From positions 124,001 to 188,000 of the forward strand of contig QHYH01000079.1 of assembly GCA_003223215.1 (NCBI GenBank): 64,000 nucleotides of DNA. The letters are read 5' to 3'. Position numbers and translations under genes: made by a program. Source of the DNA: Acidobacteriota bacterium (lineage in GTDB: Bacteria; Acidobacteriota; Terriglobia; Acidiferrales; UBA7541). Within the stretch, counting starts at the first letter, position 1; each line of letters begins with the position of its first letter. The notes under the pieces were generated by a model that did no database searches, had not been told where the DNA came from, and saw only the letters and a program-made list of their open reading frames with translations. Shown one piece after another: positions 17,910 to 27,400 of the stretch.

Positions 17910-18455
17910 ATGCAATCGAGCGATGGTCAAGCACTGGGCGGTCGGGGAGATCGACACGTGGCGTCACGTCCAATGCGGTACGGGTGGTCGACCTTAGACG
18001 GCGCATCCGGGCCTCTGCCCTTGGCCGGCCCGGAGCAGGCAGCTTTGCGACCACAAGAACCCCCTAACGGCCGAGCTCCTGTGCTTAGCGCGAACGTCCC
18101 AGTCGAGGGCCGGACCGCCTTTGAACTGCCGAAGGATAAGACCATCACGATCTCGATCATCACAGGGCCGTCGAAGGGAATCACCCATCAAATCCACAAA
18201 CCACGCATTAGCATCGGAGGTGCGGGGGGCGGCGCTGATATCGAAATCGACGACCCGAAGCTATCTCGTTTGCACTGCGCCCTGGGAGTGAGCCATGGCG
18301 CGATCCGGCTGTGTGCCTTGGACTCGACCAACGGAACCTATGTCAATGATGAACTCGTCCAGGCGACCGAGCTCGGACACTTGTCAGAGTTCCGCGTGGG
18401 CTCGTCGCTGCTCCTGGTCACCATCATCGCAAAGCGCGAGATGGACCATGCGTGA
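17910..18455 (+). CDS. FHA-domain protein
   Basis: The 181 residues end in a forkhead-associated domain at about 75-172, a phosphothreonine-binding fold: RISIGGAGGGADIEI, DPKLSRLHCAL with the conserved Ser-Arg-x-His, and DSTNGTYVND. The first ~70 residues are Pro/Gly/Ala rich and look disordered. No kinase or phosphatase gene is adjacent, so the partner is unknown. The start is uncertain: the ATG used has only a weak ribosome site (GAGG 12 bases upstream), and the real N terminus may be shorter. Confidence 0.82.
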   Translation: MQSSDGQALGGRGDRHVASRPMRYGWSTLDGASGPLPLAGPEQAALRPQEPPNGRAPVLSANVPVEGRTAFELPKDKTITISIITGPSKGITHQIHKPRISIGGAGGGADIEIDDPKLSRLHCALGVSHGAIRLCALDSTNGTYVNDELVQATELGHLSEFRVGSSLLLVTIIAKREMDHA

Positions 18456-18624
18456 ATCCGTAACTACTGGTTCCTGTCAGCGTTGCCGACTGCGCCCAAT
18501 GAGCAGACCGCCCGTCTTGAGTATTCCTTCGAAACCCAGTCCATGTCGTAAAACACTTCGAGCAGCGTGTTGAAAAGCAGAAAACAGCAGTGCGAGGACA
18601 GGAGAACTCGGAGAAGGAGAGCAC

Positions 18625-18840
18625 ATGCACGGCCAGGTCAAATGGTTCAATAATTCCAAAGGTTACGGCTTCATCGGGCACGCGGGTGGCCCGGATGTAT
18701 TTGTCCACTACACGGCAATCCTGGCCGCGGGATACCGAACTTTGAGTGAAGGGGACTCGGTTGAATTCGAAATCGCCCATGGTCCGAGCGGACCGCAAGC
18801 TGCCAACGTGATCAAAACGCCGGAGCCGCAGGGTGGATGA
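18625..18840 (+). CDS. Cold-shock-domain protein (CspA-like)
   Basis: This 71-residue single cold-shock domain binds single-stranded nucleic acid and usually acts as an RNA chaperone. RNP1 is present as KGYGFIGH and RNP2 as DVFVHYTAI, preceded by the typical start [10 protein letters not shown]. One difference from most relatives is [11 protein letters not shown], where a DG-type loop is more usual. The ATG has a strong GGAGAAGGAG site. The 169-base gap from the FHA gene leaves room for its own promoter and a long leader, as is common for csp genes. Confidence 0.93.
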   Translation: MHGQVKWFNNSKGYGFIGHAGGPDVFVHYTAILAAGYRTLSEGDSVEFEIAHGPSGPQAANVIKTPEPQGG

Positions 18841-18906
18841 CCGAGTGATTGCGCTCGCGAGATCGCACATCCAATTTTTCGGTGTCGGAACACGATAGGA
18901 CTCCTC

Positions 18907-20259
18907 TTACTGGACCGCGAACGAAGCGGATTCAATACCTACGTCATTGTGGCCATCAAACGCGTAGACGTAAATCTTCCACACTCCAGCAGTATTGGGC
19001 GCTGTTACCAAAAAGGTCTGCGGGCCGGTCGGCGTGAAGGTGGCATTGGAGAGAGACGTACTGCCGTTGATGTACTTTTCGCTGAGCATAATGTTGAAGG
19101 TCGTGGGGTCGTTTTCAGGATCGACGAAGTCGGTTGTCACTGTAAAGGGGCCGCCCGGCGGAATATTGCATGTTTGGCTTAACGTCATACTTTGACAAGC
19201 GGGCGGTTGATTGGCCGTGGATGCCGCTCCCGTGTACATCTTGTACTGCGAGTAGTAGGAGAGGCGCCTCGTCATGGAAGTAGTGTATTCGTCGTTGAAC
19301 CAGACACCCCCGAAATCGTTCTTGTTGCCATAAATGAACGCGGTCGCGCCCAGCGACACTCCAGCAGCACCGTTGCCGTCAGAGCCCGTGATGCACGCCC
19401 AGGCATTAGGATATGCTGCGGCCTTCTGTAGATCGGTGGGCTCGAGCGGCACGCCATTGGAATCATTCGGAACTTCCCACTCACCGGAAGGCCCAAACTC
19501 GGTAACGATGTAGGGCTTGCTGTAGGACACGCCGTTGTTGCTCGGGCCGCTGGCCCAAGCACTCTGGACCGTGCAGATGCCGCCGTAGGAGTTTACCGCG
19601 AGCAGGTCCAAGTCCGGTGAATACTGTGCGTAGTATGGCCAGGCCCCGGTCCAGGCGTCCGTAGAAGTGGTTGGGTGATTTGGATCCGTCGCGTGGATGC
19701 CCTGCGAGATTTGATTCACGAACTGCGCATAGCAGACGCGGTCGTTCTCGAGCGTCGTGCCGGAGAAATAGTTCTGGGCTTGCAAAATCACCTCGTTGCC
19801 GATGTCCCAGATCAGCACGCCTGGGTCATTCTTATAGGTGTTCACCCAGTTGACGATCTGGTTCAGAGTCGTATTCAGATTGCTCGCGGTGCAGTAGTTT
19901 ACGTTCTGGTTTAACCAGAAGCCCATGACCACGTGCGCGTTGTATTTGTCCACGGCTGCGAGCAGATTGGCGGTGGTGGAGCCCGTTCCCCATGTGCGCG
20001 TCGTATTGGCTCCCGTCGCTACGAGGTCCGCCGCGTAGGCGTTTGTGGTGCTCTGGGTGGTCTTGAGGTCCGGCCCATAATCCAGGCCTTTAATGTAGTA
20101 GGGTTGGCCGTTAAGAGTGAGTTGCCAGTTCCCTTGCGTGCCAGAAACTTTGACGACGCTTTGCGCCGTCGCTCGACCAGCAAGGATGCCCATCAAGATT
20201 AGCGCTGAACCGATTGCAAGGCACTTCGAGCAGGTCCCTAACTTGTTCGCTATGTTCAT
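18907..20259 (-). CDS. Exported clan-A glycoside hydrolase-like protein
   Basis: The 450-residue protein has a signal peptide (IGSALILMGILAGRATAQ). Residues ~45-345 form a probable TIM barrel: GQPYYIKGLDYGP, LIWDIGNEV with the putative acid/base Glu156, AVNSYGG, and PYIVTEFGPSGEW with the putative nucleophile Glu254. The Asn-Glu and Glu-Phe-Gly contexts are those of clan GH-A (GH2/GH5-like). The C-terminal ~95 residues resemble an Ig/cadherin-like beta domain (ACQSMTLSQTCNIPPGGPF, then DPENDPTTFNIML). The substrate is unknown. Its place beside glycosyltransferases suggests trimming of a self-made polysaccharide rather than scavenging. A GGAGGGG site lies just before the ATG. Confidence 0.82.
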   Translation of the reverse strand: MNIANKLGTCSKCLAIGSALILMGILAGRATAQSVVKVSGTQGNWQLTLNGQPYYIKGLDYGPDLKTTQSTTNAYAADLVATGANTTRTWGTGSTTANLLAAVDKYNAHVVMGFWLNQNVNYCTASNLNTTLNQIVNWVNTYKNDPGVLIWDIGNEVILQAQNYFSGTTLENDRVCYAQFVNQISQGIHATDPNHPTTSTDAWTGAWPYYAQYSPDLDLLAVNSYGGICTVQSAWASGPSNNGVSYSKPYIVTEFGPSGEWEVPNDSNGVPLEPTDLQKAAAYPNAWACITGSDGNGAAGVSLGATAFIYGNKNDFGGVWFNDEYTTSMTRRLSYYSQYKMYTGAASTANQPPACQSMTLSQTCNIPPGGPFTVTTDFVDPENDPTTFNIMLSEKYINGSTSLSNATFTPTGPQTFLVTAPNTAGVWKIYVYAFDGHNDVGIESASFAVQ

Positions 20260-20656
20260 GGCCCCTCCGAGGTTTTGACCCTCTTGGTCGGGTAGGGTAT
20301 TTGGAAATTAGATTGGAAAGATTTCCCTCGGCAATCGCGTGTCTTTCTCCAACTCAGAGCAGGTAAATCCCTTATGAGGAAGTGGTCGGGGCGAAACTGC
20401 GCTGATCGATTCGTTTTTGGCTCTCCGCTGGAAAGCTGGATTTTGACGTGCGTTCGACTCCAATTCTCCTGCAACTTAAACCAAAGCTGTGCTTCTCGCG
20501 AATACTGGGAGCAAGCATAGCCCTGTTGCAAGTCACATCTCGCCTTAAGCTGGCGCGTCGCTGTGTTTTTTGTTAGCGAATAGAGTAGAGGGATGCCGCC
20601 CGCTTGTGCCTCCGTTCTTCGGTCAGTAGAGAGTCTGCCAAGGGTGCGGTCAAGTG
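20260..20656. other. Intergenic region of about 400 bases
   Basis: No supported gene. It is the leader/promoter region of the glycoside hydrolase gene (minus strand) and follows the end of the glycosyltransferase gene on the same strand. Only a small hairpin (GACC-CTCTT-GGTC near 20276) and a short inverted GGAAAT/ATTTCC pair are seen, neither with a T-run. Confidence 0.4.
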
Positions 20657-21919
20657 CTAGCCGTGTATCCAAGTTTCGCGCTCGCTGCGTCCACTGTGGT
20701 AAGCAGTGGGCGAGGTGCGGGCCGTTATGAGGAGCTCGGCCAGACGGTTTGCAGCTTTTTGGCCCCCGGTGCTGTCAATCCCTGGTTCATACAGTGGGTA
20801 ATCCGTCCGCTCCAGGTCGTCCATCAACTTGTCGGCCATCCTCTTGGGAGACAATTCGCCCGGATGGACGATGTCGACGAGGCCGAGCCGAGCAAATAGT
20901 CGCGCGCGTGTTTGCTGCTCCGCGCTTGGCCCGGAACGCGGAATGACCAGTCCCTTCTTGCGCAGCCGCAGAAGCTGATACAGGGTGTTGTAGCCTGCCA
21001 TGGTGACCACCAAGTCGGCCGCATTCATGTAGCTCAAGTGATCGTCTACATGGACCAGCACTCGGACCTTTAACCCGTTTGCTAACTCGCGCAGGTGTTC
21101 GCGCTGACCGCCCTCCATCAAAGGCCCGGTTATAAAGATGGCCTCCGGACCCGCGCTTGGGCCCAATAGCCTCAAAGCCTTCATGCACTCCAACATCATC
21201 GGAAAGGCGTCCGCTCCGCCGCCCCCGGTGACCAACAACAATTTGTCCTTCACCTGGAGCTCGTTGCGCATCTCGTTTTGACTTCTGTACGGCTCCTTTT
21301 CGCATACATATCCGACGTAGCGCAATTTCGCCGCGAACTCCCCATCCAGTCCATAGTGGGCCCCGGTATCGAAGATCTCCTTGCGGCCATAGATGAAGAT
21401 CTCGTCGTAATAGCGGCGGATTGCTTCGTAGGTTCCGTCCCTTTCCCAGAGCGTGCGGGTAACTTCCGGGGCGTCCAAAATATCCCTAAGGCCGAGGACG
21501 ATGGTCGGTCTGTCGCCCCGCCGTTGCAACATCTTGAGAGAGGGCAGTAACTCCCCCCAGATCCCCACCGGAACGTGATCCACGAGAAGGATCTGCGGGT
21601 GAAACACGCGAACAGCCTCGTGGATTGTCGCGACGCGCAGAGCTTTGGTCTTCTCCAGGCCAATCCGCAACCGTAACGGCAACCAAACTCCAGTCTGGCG
21701 TTTGACGACCGAAGGAAGCTTGATGAAGTCCACGCCCGTTGGCAGCCTGAACACCGCCCCCGAGGGGCACCCGATCATCATTAACACGCTGGAGTCGGGA
21801 ACCTGGTGGGCCAGGATCGAAGCGATTGTCGTGTTCCTTCTCAGATGCCCCAGTCCAAACCCATCGTGAGAGTAGGTCATGACGCACGTTGCGTTGTCAT
21901 CCTTCTCGAGCTGATTCAT
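20657..21919 (-). CDS. MurG-like predicted glycosyltransferase (COG4671 type)
   Basis: This 420-residue cytosolic GT-B-fold enzyme starts with the characteristic YSHDGFGLGHLRRN and has the nucleotide-sugar half ending in LLVTGGGGADAF, then VLVHVDDHLSYMNAADLVVTMAGYN, in pieces DHLSYMNAADLVV and MAGYNTLYQLLRL, and RSGPSAEQQTRARLF. These are features of the predicted glycosyltransferases of COG4671, related to MurG and UDP-GlcNAc epimerase folds. Donor and acceptor are not known. A good GGAGG site precedes the ATG. It lies upstream of the exported glycosidase on the same strand (397-base gap) and within the exopolysaccharide-like region. Confidence 0.85.
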   Translation of the reverse strand: MNQLEKDDNATCVMTYSHDGFGLGHLRRNTTIASILAHQVPDSSVLMMIGCPSGAVFRLPTGVDFIKLPSVVKRQTGVWLPLRLRIGLEKTKALRVATIHEAVRVFHPQILLVDHVPVGIWGELLPSLKMLQRRGDRPTIVLGLRDILDAPEVTRTLWERDGTYEAIRRYYDEIFIYGRKEIFDTGAHYGLDGEFAAKLRYVGYVCEKEPYRSQNEMRNELQVKDKLLLVTGGGGADAFPMMLECMKALRLLGPSAGPEAIFITGPLMEGGQREHLRELANGLKVRVLVHVDDHLSYMNAADLVVTMAGYNTLYQLLRLRKKGLVIPRSGPSAEQQTRARLFARLGLVDIVHPGELSPKRMADKLMDDLERTDYPLYEPGIDSTGGQKAANRLAELLITARTSPTAYHSGRSERETWIHG

Positions 21920-22949
21920 TCGCGTCCTCCGTTCCGACTGGACAAAATACGGGGCCGAGGGTTCGCCTTTTCCTACATCGCGTCATTGGTCCTAAACGGC
22001 AGTTAGGTTGGCAGCAACGTTTCTTGGCGACACGCGATAGTGTCGGGTGCTGCCGCAAAAAAAAATAGCAAAGTCGCTAGTCGTCCGGCTTCGCTCTGGA
22101 AAATCGGCGGTACCAAGGAGTTCACTGCTTCGTCTTCGCCGGCACTTTCGCGGAGGCCCTCTCTTTCTTCGTATGTCGGGCAGGCACCTTGGACTGGTTA
22201 AGCTAGCGAGCTTTCTCGACCGGCATTATGTTGGTCGTGCAACGGGGGGTACTTCCCAGCGCGGTCCCGGTTGGGCGACAGTCGCAGGTAGGAAGAACTT
22301 GAGCATAAAATGCTTCCCCGGCCGGAACTCTACCAAGACCCATTCGCCCTCCTTAAAGTGCGCTCGTGTCTTTGGTAAATGTCGTGTTAATTCTCCGCGA
22401 AAGGCGCGTTATTGACAATCAGGTGTTGTCTTGAACCGGCAAGAGAGAAATGCTTAAAACGCACTGCGGAAAAGGAACGAGGGCCGCTGCCTCTGGCGCG
22501 ACGTAGAAGTCGGAATGGTCATGGGCATCGGGTCTTGCTCTGAACGGCGTGGACGAACCGGTAGGGCCGTGCTTGTCAGGGATGCCTTCAAGAAATGCCT
22601 TGCTTGCGTCTTCCGCCTCGGCGGCGACGACGGCCAGAGCAACCGCCGCCTGACGCAGAGAAGCAAGAAGCAAAAAAAAAGGGCAAGTGACTAAAGAACA
22701 GATTGGGCCCATCTCTACAAAGTATGCGGCTCGGCGCAGGTTGTGACATTCAACCAAGTTCGCAAAACGAGGCTCGCTATGCGGTGTAGCGGAAAGACGC
22801 CGTGAGCATCGCCGGTACAGTTCAAGGCGCCGACGATGCCACTGTCGTCGACGCCTAGGTGACTACCGCTTAATCGGAAGTTCCACATGCAACTTCGGTT
22901 TAATGTGCGCGGCCCGCTTCTTCTCTGCAGCTCGCGGCGGAGCATCGCG
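21920..22949. other. Long gene-free region of about 1 kb
   Basis: The largest empty gap in the window. Open frames exist (for example 22047-22415 plus, 22419-22757 minus), but they have no ribosome site, domain or plausible composition, and stops are frequent. A perfect 6-base-arm hairpin (CGACAC-GCGATA-GTGTCG) lies at 22028-22045, followed on the plus strand by an A-run. On the minus strand, 22200-22400 encodes a short stretch without a usable start (KEGEWVLVEFRPGKHF), which may be a decayed fragment. Confidence 0.45.
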
Positions 22950-24983
22950 CTACTGAAAGAAGTCCGCCATGGGCACCCGCGCGGCTGCTGCACCCAGGCC
23001 GGACGTCTTCAGTCCAAGCGCATCAGCGATCGTGCGCAGGATGCTTGCTTCATCGTACGTGCTGTTGAAGTTGGCGGGATCACCGGCCGTGGACTGGTAC
23101 GCCAGCTTGCTCCGCGCGCTGACCACCACGGTTTCGACTTGACCGCCGCAGCCTTGCCCAACCGTCGTGGTAGTACAGCTGGGAGTGCCTCCCTTGTCGT
23201 CCTCATCAAAGGTGATAATCAGCAAGCCGTCGCCCCCCGGTTGAAAATAGCTGCTCGCCAGGAGTGGGCCGATTTCGGTCTTCAGCCAGGTGTCGAACGT
23301 GCCGACCGAGCAGTCATGGGCGTCATCGCAGCCGTTCGGCGCCAGCCAGGAAAAATTCGGCAGCGTATTATTGGCCAAGTCCGTGGCGAATTGGCTGAAG
23401 CAAACAAAATTCGCCGTGTTAATGTTCGTAAAGTACTTGAGCGGATCGTGGCGGACGAAATAGGCGCCGCTCTTCAGGCCTCCACAGCCGCTGATGTTCG
23501 GGTCGCTCTCCGCGTAGTCTTTCCAGGTTTTGCCCGCCTGCTCCACCTCGTGGGCGATGTTGTCAATCGCCAGCGGCAGACTGGAGGGGGTAGCGCTATC
23601 GTTGTTAGTGGAAATCACGCCGCTGGCCAAGTTCAAGTCGTTGCCAATCGAGGGATGGGTATCGGCCCAATAATGCAGGGACACCCCGTACTGGTTGGCG
23701 AGGGAGGTCAGGTACGGCATGTTGCTGCTGCTATAGGTGCTGCTAAAGCTCGTGTTCTCTCCTTCGACAATAAAGACGTGCCCAAACTGCGGCATTGTGC
23801 CACCACCAGTGCCGGTCGTCACAGTGAGGGTGGCAGGATTACTGGTCACATTGCCGGCGACATTGCTAACGGTCACGGTGAACTGCGCGCTATTGTCCGA
23901 GGAGGTGGTGGCCGGAGTGGTGTAGCTCGCTGCCGTGGCCCCCGATATGGCCGTGCCGTTTTTCCTCCAAGCGTAGCTCAAGGGCGCGGTGCCTGTCGCT
24001 ACCACCGTGAAGGTGGCCGTCTGACCCACCGTCACTGTCTGGCTGGCCGGTTGCGTGGTGATGGAAGGCGCCGTCGCAGCGCTGTTCACCGTGAGTGTGG
24101 CGGCATTGCTGGTCACGCTGCCTGCCGTGTTGCTCACCACCACGACGAACTTGGCGCTGTTGTCTGCGGAGGTCGTCGCGGGCGTGGTGTAGCTGGCCGA
24201 AGTCGCCCCGCTGATAGCGGTTGTGTTCTTCTGCCATTGGTAACTCAACGGTGCCGTGCCCGTGGCTACCACGGTGAACGTGGCCATCTGCCCCACAGTC
24301 ACCGTCTGGTTCGCCGGCTGCGTGGTGATCAGGGGTGCTACCGCTCCCGCATTGACCGTAAGCGTGGCGGCGTTGCTTGTCACGCTCCCCGCGGTGTTGC
24401 TGACCACCACAACGAACTGCGCGCCGTTATCGGAAGAAGTCGTCGCGGCGGTAGTGTAGCTAGCCGAAGTCGCCCCGCTGATGGCCGTGCCATTCTTCTG
24501 CCACTGGTAACTCAACGGTGCTGTGCCTGTGGCCACCACCGTGAACGTGGCGGTCTGTCCCACCGTCACTGTCTGGTTCACTGGCTGCGTGGTGATCGAG
24601 GGTGCTGCTGCCGCCGCATTGACCATAAGCGTGACCGCGTTGCTTGTGACGCTCCCCGCAGAGTTGCTAACCACCACTTGAAACTTGGCTCCGTTATCTG
24701 ACGAACTTGTGGCCGCGGTGGTGTAGCTGGCTGAAGTCGCCCCGCTGATGGCCGTGCCGTTCTCCTGCCACTGGTAACTCAACGGTGCCGTACCCGCGGC
24801 CACTACCATAAACGTGGCGGTCTGCCCGATGGTCACCGTCTGGTTCGTTGGCTGCGTGGCGATCGAGGGCATCACGGGAGGCGGATTATTTGTGGCAGCA
24901 ACCTTTCCGGTGCATCCAGCATTCACAAACGCAATTGCGCAGAGCAAGCAAAGCGAAGCCACACCAACACGGTTCATAATCAC
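22950..24983 (-). CDS. Ig-repeat lipoprotein with C-terminal phosphoesterase domain
   Basis: The 677-residue protein begins with a lipoprotein-type signal (LCLLCAIAFVNAGC, lipidated Cys24). Four Ig-like repeats follow at ~40-122, 129-211, 218-300 and 307-389, each reading TxQPxNQTVTVGQTATF, GTAPLSYQW and SASYTT. The C-terminal 398-677 region resembles the phosphoesterase family that includes AcpA acid phosphatase and phospholipase C: VEGENTSFSS for the nucleophile region, ADTHPSIGNDLNL, and LIITFDEDD for metal ligands. It is probably a surface-anchored phosphatase or phosphodiesterase held away from the membrane by the Ig stalk. It lies within the polysaccharide region but has no tight operon partner. 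Confidence 0.85.
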   Translation of the reverse strand: MIMNRVGVASLCLLCAIAFVNAGCTGKVAATNNPPPVMPSIATQPTNQTVTIGQTATFMVVAAGTAPLSYQWQENGTAISGATSASYTTAATSSSDNGAKFQVVVSNSAGSVTSNAVTLMVNAAAAAPSITTQPVNQTVTVGQTATFTVVATGTAPLSYQWQKNGTAISGATSASYTTAATTSSDNGAQFVVVVSNTAGSVTSNAATLTVNAGAVAPLITTQPANQTVTVGQMATFTVVATGTAPLSYQWQKNTTAISGATSASYTTPATTSADNSAKFVVVVSNTAGSVTSNAATLTVNSAATAPSITTQPASQTVTVGQTATFTVVATGTAPLSYAWRKNGTAISGATAASYTTPATTSSDNSAQFTVTVSNVAGNVTSNPATLTVTTGTGGGTMPQFGHVFIVEGENTSFSSTYSSSNMPYLTSLANQYGVSLHYWADTHPSIGNDLNLASGVISTNNDSATPSSLPLAIDNIAHEVEQAGKTWKDYAESDPNISGCGGLKSGAYFVRHDPLKYFTNINTANFVCFSQFATDLANNTLPNFSWLAPNGCDDAHDCSVGTFDTWLKTEIGPLLASSYFQPGGDGLLIITFDEDDKGGTPSCTTTTVGQGCGGQVETVVVSARSKLAYQSTAGDPANFNSTYDEASILRTIADALGLKTSGLGAAAARVPMADFFQ
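23817..24866 (-). repeat. Four tandem ~267-base Ig-domain repeats
   Basis: Period 89 codons. The copies share long near-identical DNA stretches, so they arose by tandem duplication and could change in number by recombination. They also create a long spurious open frame on the opposite strand. Confidence 0.85.
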
Positions 24984-25309
24984 GTCTCTCTTTCTTGTTT
25001 TCCCCGTCAGGCGTTAAGTTGGAACGCGGGAAGAGCCCTCGACTGCGACTGCGGGCCAAAACAGCCCGCCGTGGTTCGCCTGTTGTATAGGCCGGACTCG
25101 AAACCTTAAGCCTTGGGCATGCCAACGATCTACTGTGCAGAAGACCAAAAAATGGTGCTCGGCCTTTCTTGCCCTCAAGTACAGGTAGGGACTCGTATCG
25201 AGCGTGGCGCCCCGTCAGCGATGAGGCATTCGCCGAGGTTGCTCTTGCGTCCCCAAAAGGTGGCCGCGAGGTCCTTCCGCAGTTGTTCCCGAGTGGCTCG
25301 TCTTGTCCG
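24984..25309. other. Intergenic region of about 325 bases
   Basis: Upstream of the lipoprotein and downstream of the ABC exporter, both on the minus strand. No supported gene, strong hairpin or clear promoter was seen. Confidence 0.4.
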
Positions 25310-27400
25310 TCAGGTTAGCGGATTTTCTGGTGTGAAGACCGCGGGTTGGTGCGGGGAGACCTGAAGTTGATAAAGATGCGCGTACCGGCCGTTGCGCGCC
25401 AGGAGTTCCGCGTGAGTACCTGCCTCCGCGATGCCCGCCCCGTCAAGCACGACAATGCGATCTGCAAGGCGCACGGTGCTGAGGCGGTGAGCGATGATGA
25501 GCGTAGTGCGTCCGGCTGCCGCCCGCTCCAGCGCGTTCATGACCGTGTGCTCGGCGTGGGCATCGAGACCGCTGGTGGGTTCGTCGAGAATCAAAATAGG
25601 CGCGTTGCGCAGCACGGCACGGGCGATAGCAATTCGCTGTTTCTGCCCGCCGGATAAAGTGGTTCCCCTTTCTCCCACGCGCGTATCGTAGCCCTCGGGA
25701 AGCCGACAAATGAACTCGTCCGCGTTGGCGGTCCTGGCGGCGGCCGAGATCTCCTCGTCGGTTGCGTCCGTCTGACCAAATGTGATGTTGTCCCGGATCG
25801 TACCGCTCAAAAGCAACGAGTCCTGAAGGACCAAACTGATCTGCTCGCGGACCGAGCGAAGGAAATAATTCCGAATGTCTTGTCCGTCGATCATGACCGC
25901 GCCTCCAGTCGGGTCGTAGAAGCGGGGAACTAAACTCACCAGCGTGCTTTTCCCGGCACCGGTGGCCCCGACTATGGCGAGTTTCTCTCCCGGTTTGATG
26001 GAAAGGTTGATGTTGGAAAGAACGGTTACGCCTGGCTCGTATTCAAAGCAGACGTTTCGAAATTCTATGGCTCCCTTGAATCGGGGGGCTGGCCGCGCGC
26101 GTTTGCGGTCTCTGACCTCACTGCGATGCTGCAAAACCTCGACGATGCGCTCGGCGCCTACACTGGCCTTCGTAAAGGTATTCGCCGAACGTGAAATGGA
26201 CTTCATGGGAGTGTAGAAGTTATTCACATAAGCAAAGAAAATGATCACATCGCCGGTTGTGAGCTGGCCGTTAAGAACGCATCTGGCGCCGTACCACATC
26301 ACCATGGTTAGCCCGATGGCTGATAAGCAATCAACGACGGGCGCGATCCGCGCCTGATACCGCACGCTCTCCAAGAAGGCCTCTAGAGTGGTTTCGCTTT
26401 GTGCCTGGAAGCGGTCGTCGATCTGGTCCTCTTGCGCCAGCCCTTGGACGATGCGAATGGAGGCTAGCGTTTCTTGCGCAAGCGCGGCCAGCAGTCCGGT
26501 GCTGGCGCGCGCTCTGCGCGTCGCGCGCTTGATGAGGAGTTTGTGACGATAAACGATCCAGAACATCAGCGGCGAAATCGAGAGGGTAGCGAAAGCGAAC
26601 CTCCAGTTGACCCAGAACATCAGGACAGCCATCCCGGTCAGCAACAGCGCGTTGCTGCAGAAGGAGGTGACGCCGCTCGTAATGAAGTCTTGGATCGATT
26701 GAATGTCCGACGTCAACCGCGTTGTGAGGTCGCCCGTCCTTTGCGTGTCGTGGAAACGCAGGGACAGACGCTGCATATGGGCGAACAGGTCCCGCCGCAG
26801 GTCATAAACGAAAAGCTGGCCGACTTTACCGATTAGGCGGGTATAACAGTAAACGGTTAGACCGGTGGCGATCGCGATAAGAAGGACAGCCGCACAGGCG
26901 CCGTACAAGATTTGCATGCTTGTGAAGGGCGCGGCGTCCAGCCACTGGTGGATCAGAGGCACGCGGCTTGGTTTGTGCGAAAGCACCCGATCAATCACCA
27001 CTTTGAGCGGCCAAGGACGCATGACGCCGAGTACGGCCTCGAACAGCAAGCCCAGAATGGCAAGCAAGATTTTCTTCCAGTAGCGGGGAAGAAAGCGCAG
27101 AAAGTAATGCAGGGTTTCTTTTTCGCGACTTCCAAAGTTCGTCTGACTCTGCCGCTCTTGTCGGTCTTCTGGTTTCGAACTCCGCTGGTCGGAGGGAGTC
27201 GGCGGTTTTTGCCGGGGTTCGTAACCGCGCGCAGTTCCCGCGGGCAGCCCGGGCTCCCCGGGCATCACGTCGACTGCCGAAGCCTGCATCGCATCGGTTC
27301 TTCGCGAAGGCGATGACGCCGTCGGAGCAACCTCTCCCGACCAACCTGGGTAGGCTTCGTCCAGTGCTTTTAGGAAAGCCACTTTGTAGGATCCCGCCAT
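25310..27400 (-). CDS. MsbA-like ABC exporter (fused permease and ATPase)
   Basis: This is a half-transporter of the type IV exporter family that works as a homodimer in the inner membrane. The first ~95 residues are a Pro/Ser/Arg-rich cytosolic extension. Six membrane helices span ~110-400 (IPLMFWIVYRHKLLIK and similar), then the nucleotide-binding domain: Walker A VGATGAGKSTLV, Q-loop LVLQDSLL, signature LSGGQKQRIAIARA, Walker B ILILDEPTSGLD and switch IIAHRLSTV. All ATPase residues are intact. The frame opens at 27499, but ATG 27400 (MAGSYKVAFLKALDEAYPGW) is the more natural start. A lipid, lipid-linked glycan or small amphiphile could be the cargo; with glycosyltransferases around it, a glycolipid or polysaccharide precursor is plausible. 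Confidence 0.88.
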   Translation of the reverse strand: MAGSYKVAFLKALDEAYPGWSGEVAPTASSPSRRTDAMQASAVDVMPGEPGLPAGTARGYEPRQKPPTPSDQRSSKPEDRQERQSQTNFGSREKETLHYFLRFLPRYWKKILLAILGLLFEAVLGVMRPWPLKVVIDRVLSHKPSRVPLIHQWLDAAPFTSMQILYGACAAVLLIAIATGLTVYCYTRLIGKVGQLFVYDLRRDLFAHMQRLSLRFHDTQRTGDLTTRLTSDIQSIQDFITSGVTSFCSNALLLTGMAVLMFWVNWRFAFATLSISPLMFWIVYRHKLLIKRATRRARASTGLLAALAQETLASIRIVQGLAQEDQIDDRFQAQSETTLEAFLESVRYQARIAPVVDCLSAIGLTMVMWYGARCVLNGQLTTGDVIIFFAYVNNFYTPMKSISRSANTFTKASVGAERIVEVLQHRSEVRDRKRARPAPRFKGAIEFRNVCFEYEPGVTVLSNINLSIKPGEKLAIVGATGAGKSTLVSLVPRFYDPTGGAVMIDGQDIRNYFLRSVREQISLVLQDSLLLSGTIRDNITFGQTDATDEEISAAARTANADEFICRLPEGYDTRVGERGTTLSGGQKQRIAIARAVLRNAPILILDEPTSGLDAHAEHTVMNALERAAAGRTTLIIAHRLSTVRLADRIVVLDGAGIAEAGTHAELLARNGRYAHLYQLQVSPHQPAVFTPENPLT

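Noticed and set aside
22419-22757. Minus-strand 112-codon frame
   Set aside because: No ribosome site, signal or family resemblance; composition is not protein-like.
22887-24701. Long plus-strand open frame of 604 codons
   Set aside because: It is antisense to the Ig-repeat lipoprotein, and its His/Arg/Gly-rich repeats simply mirror the tandem repeats. The minus strand has a signal peptide, domains and a stop at the right place.
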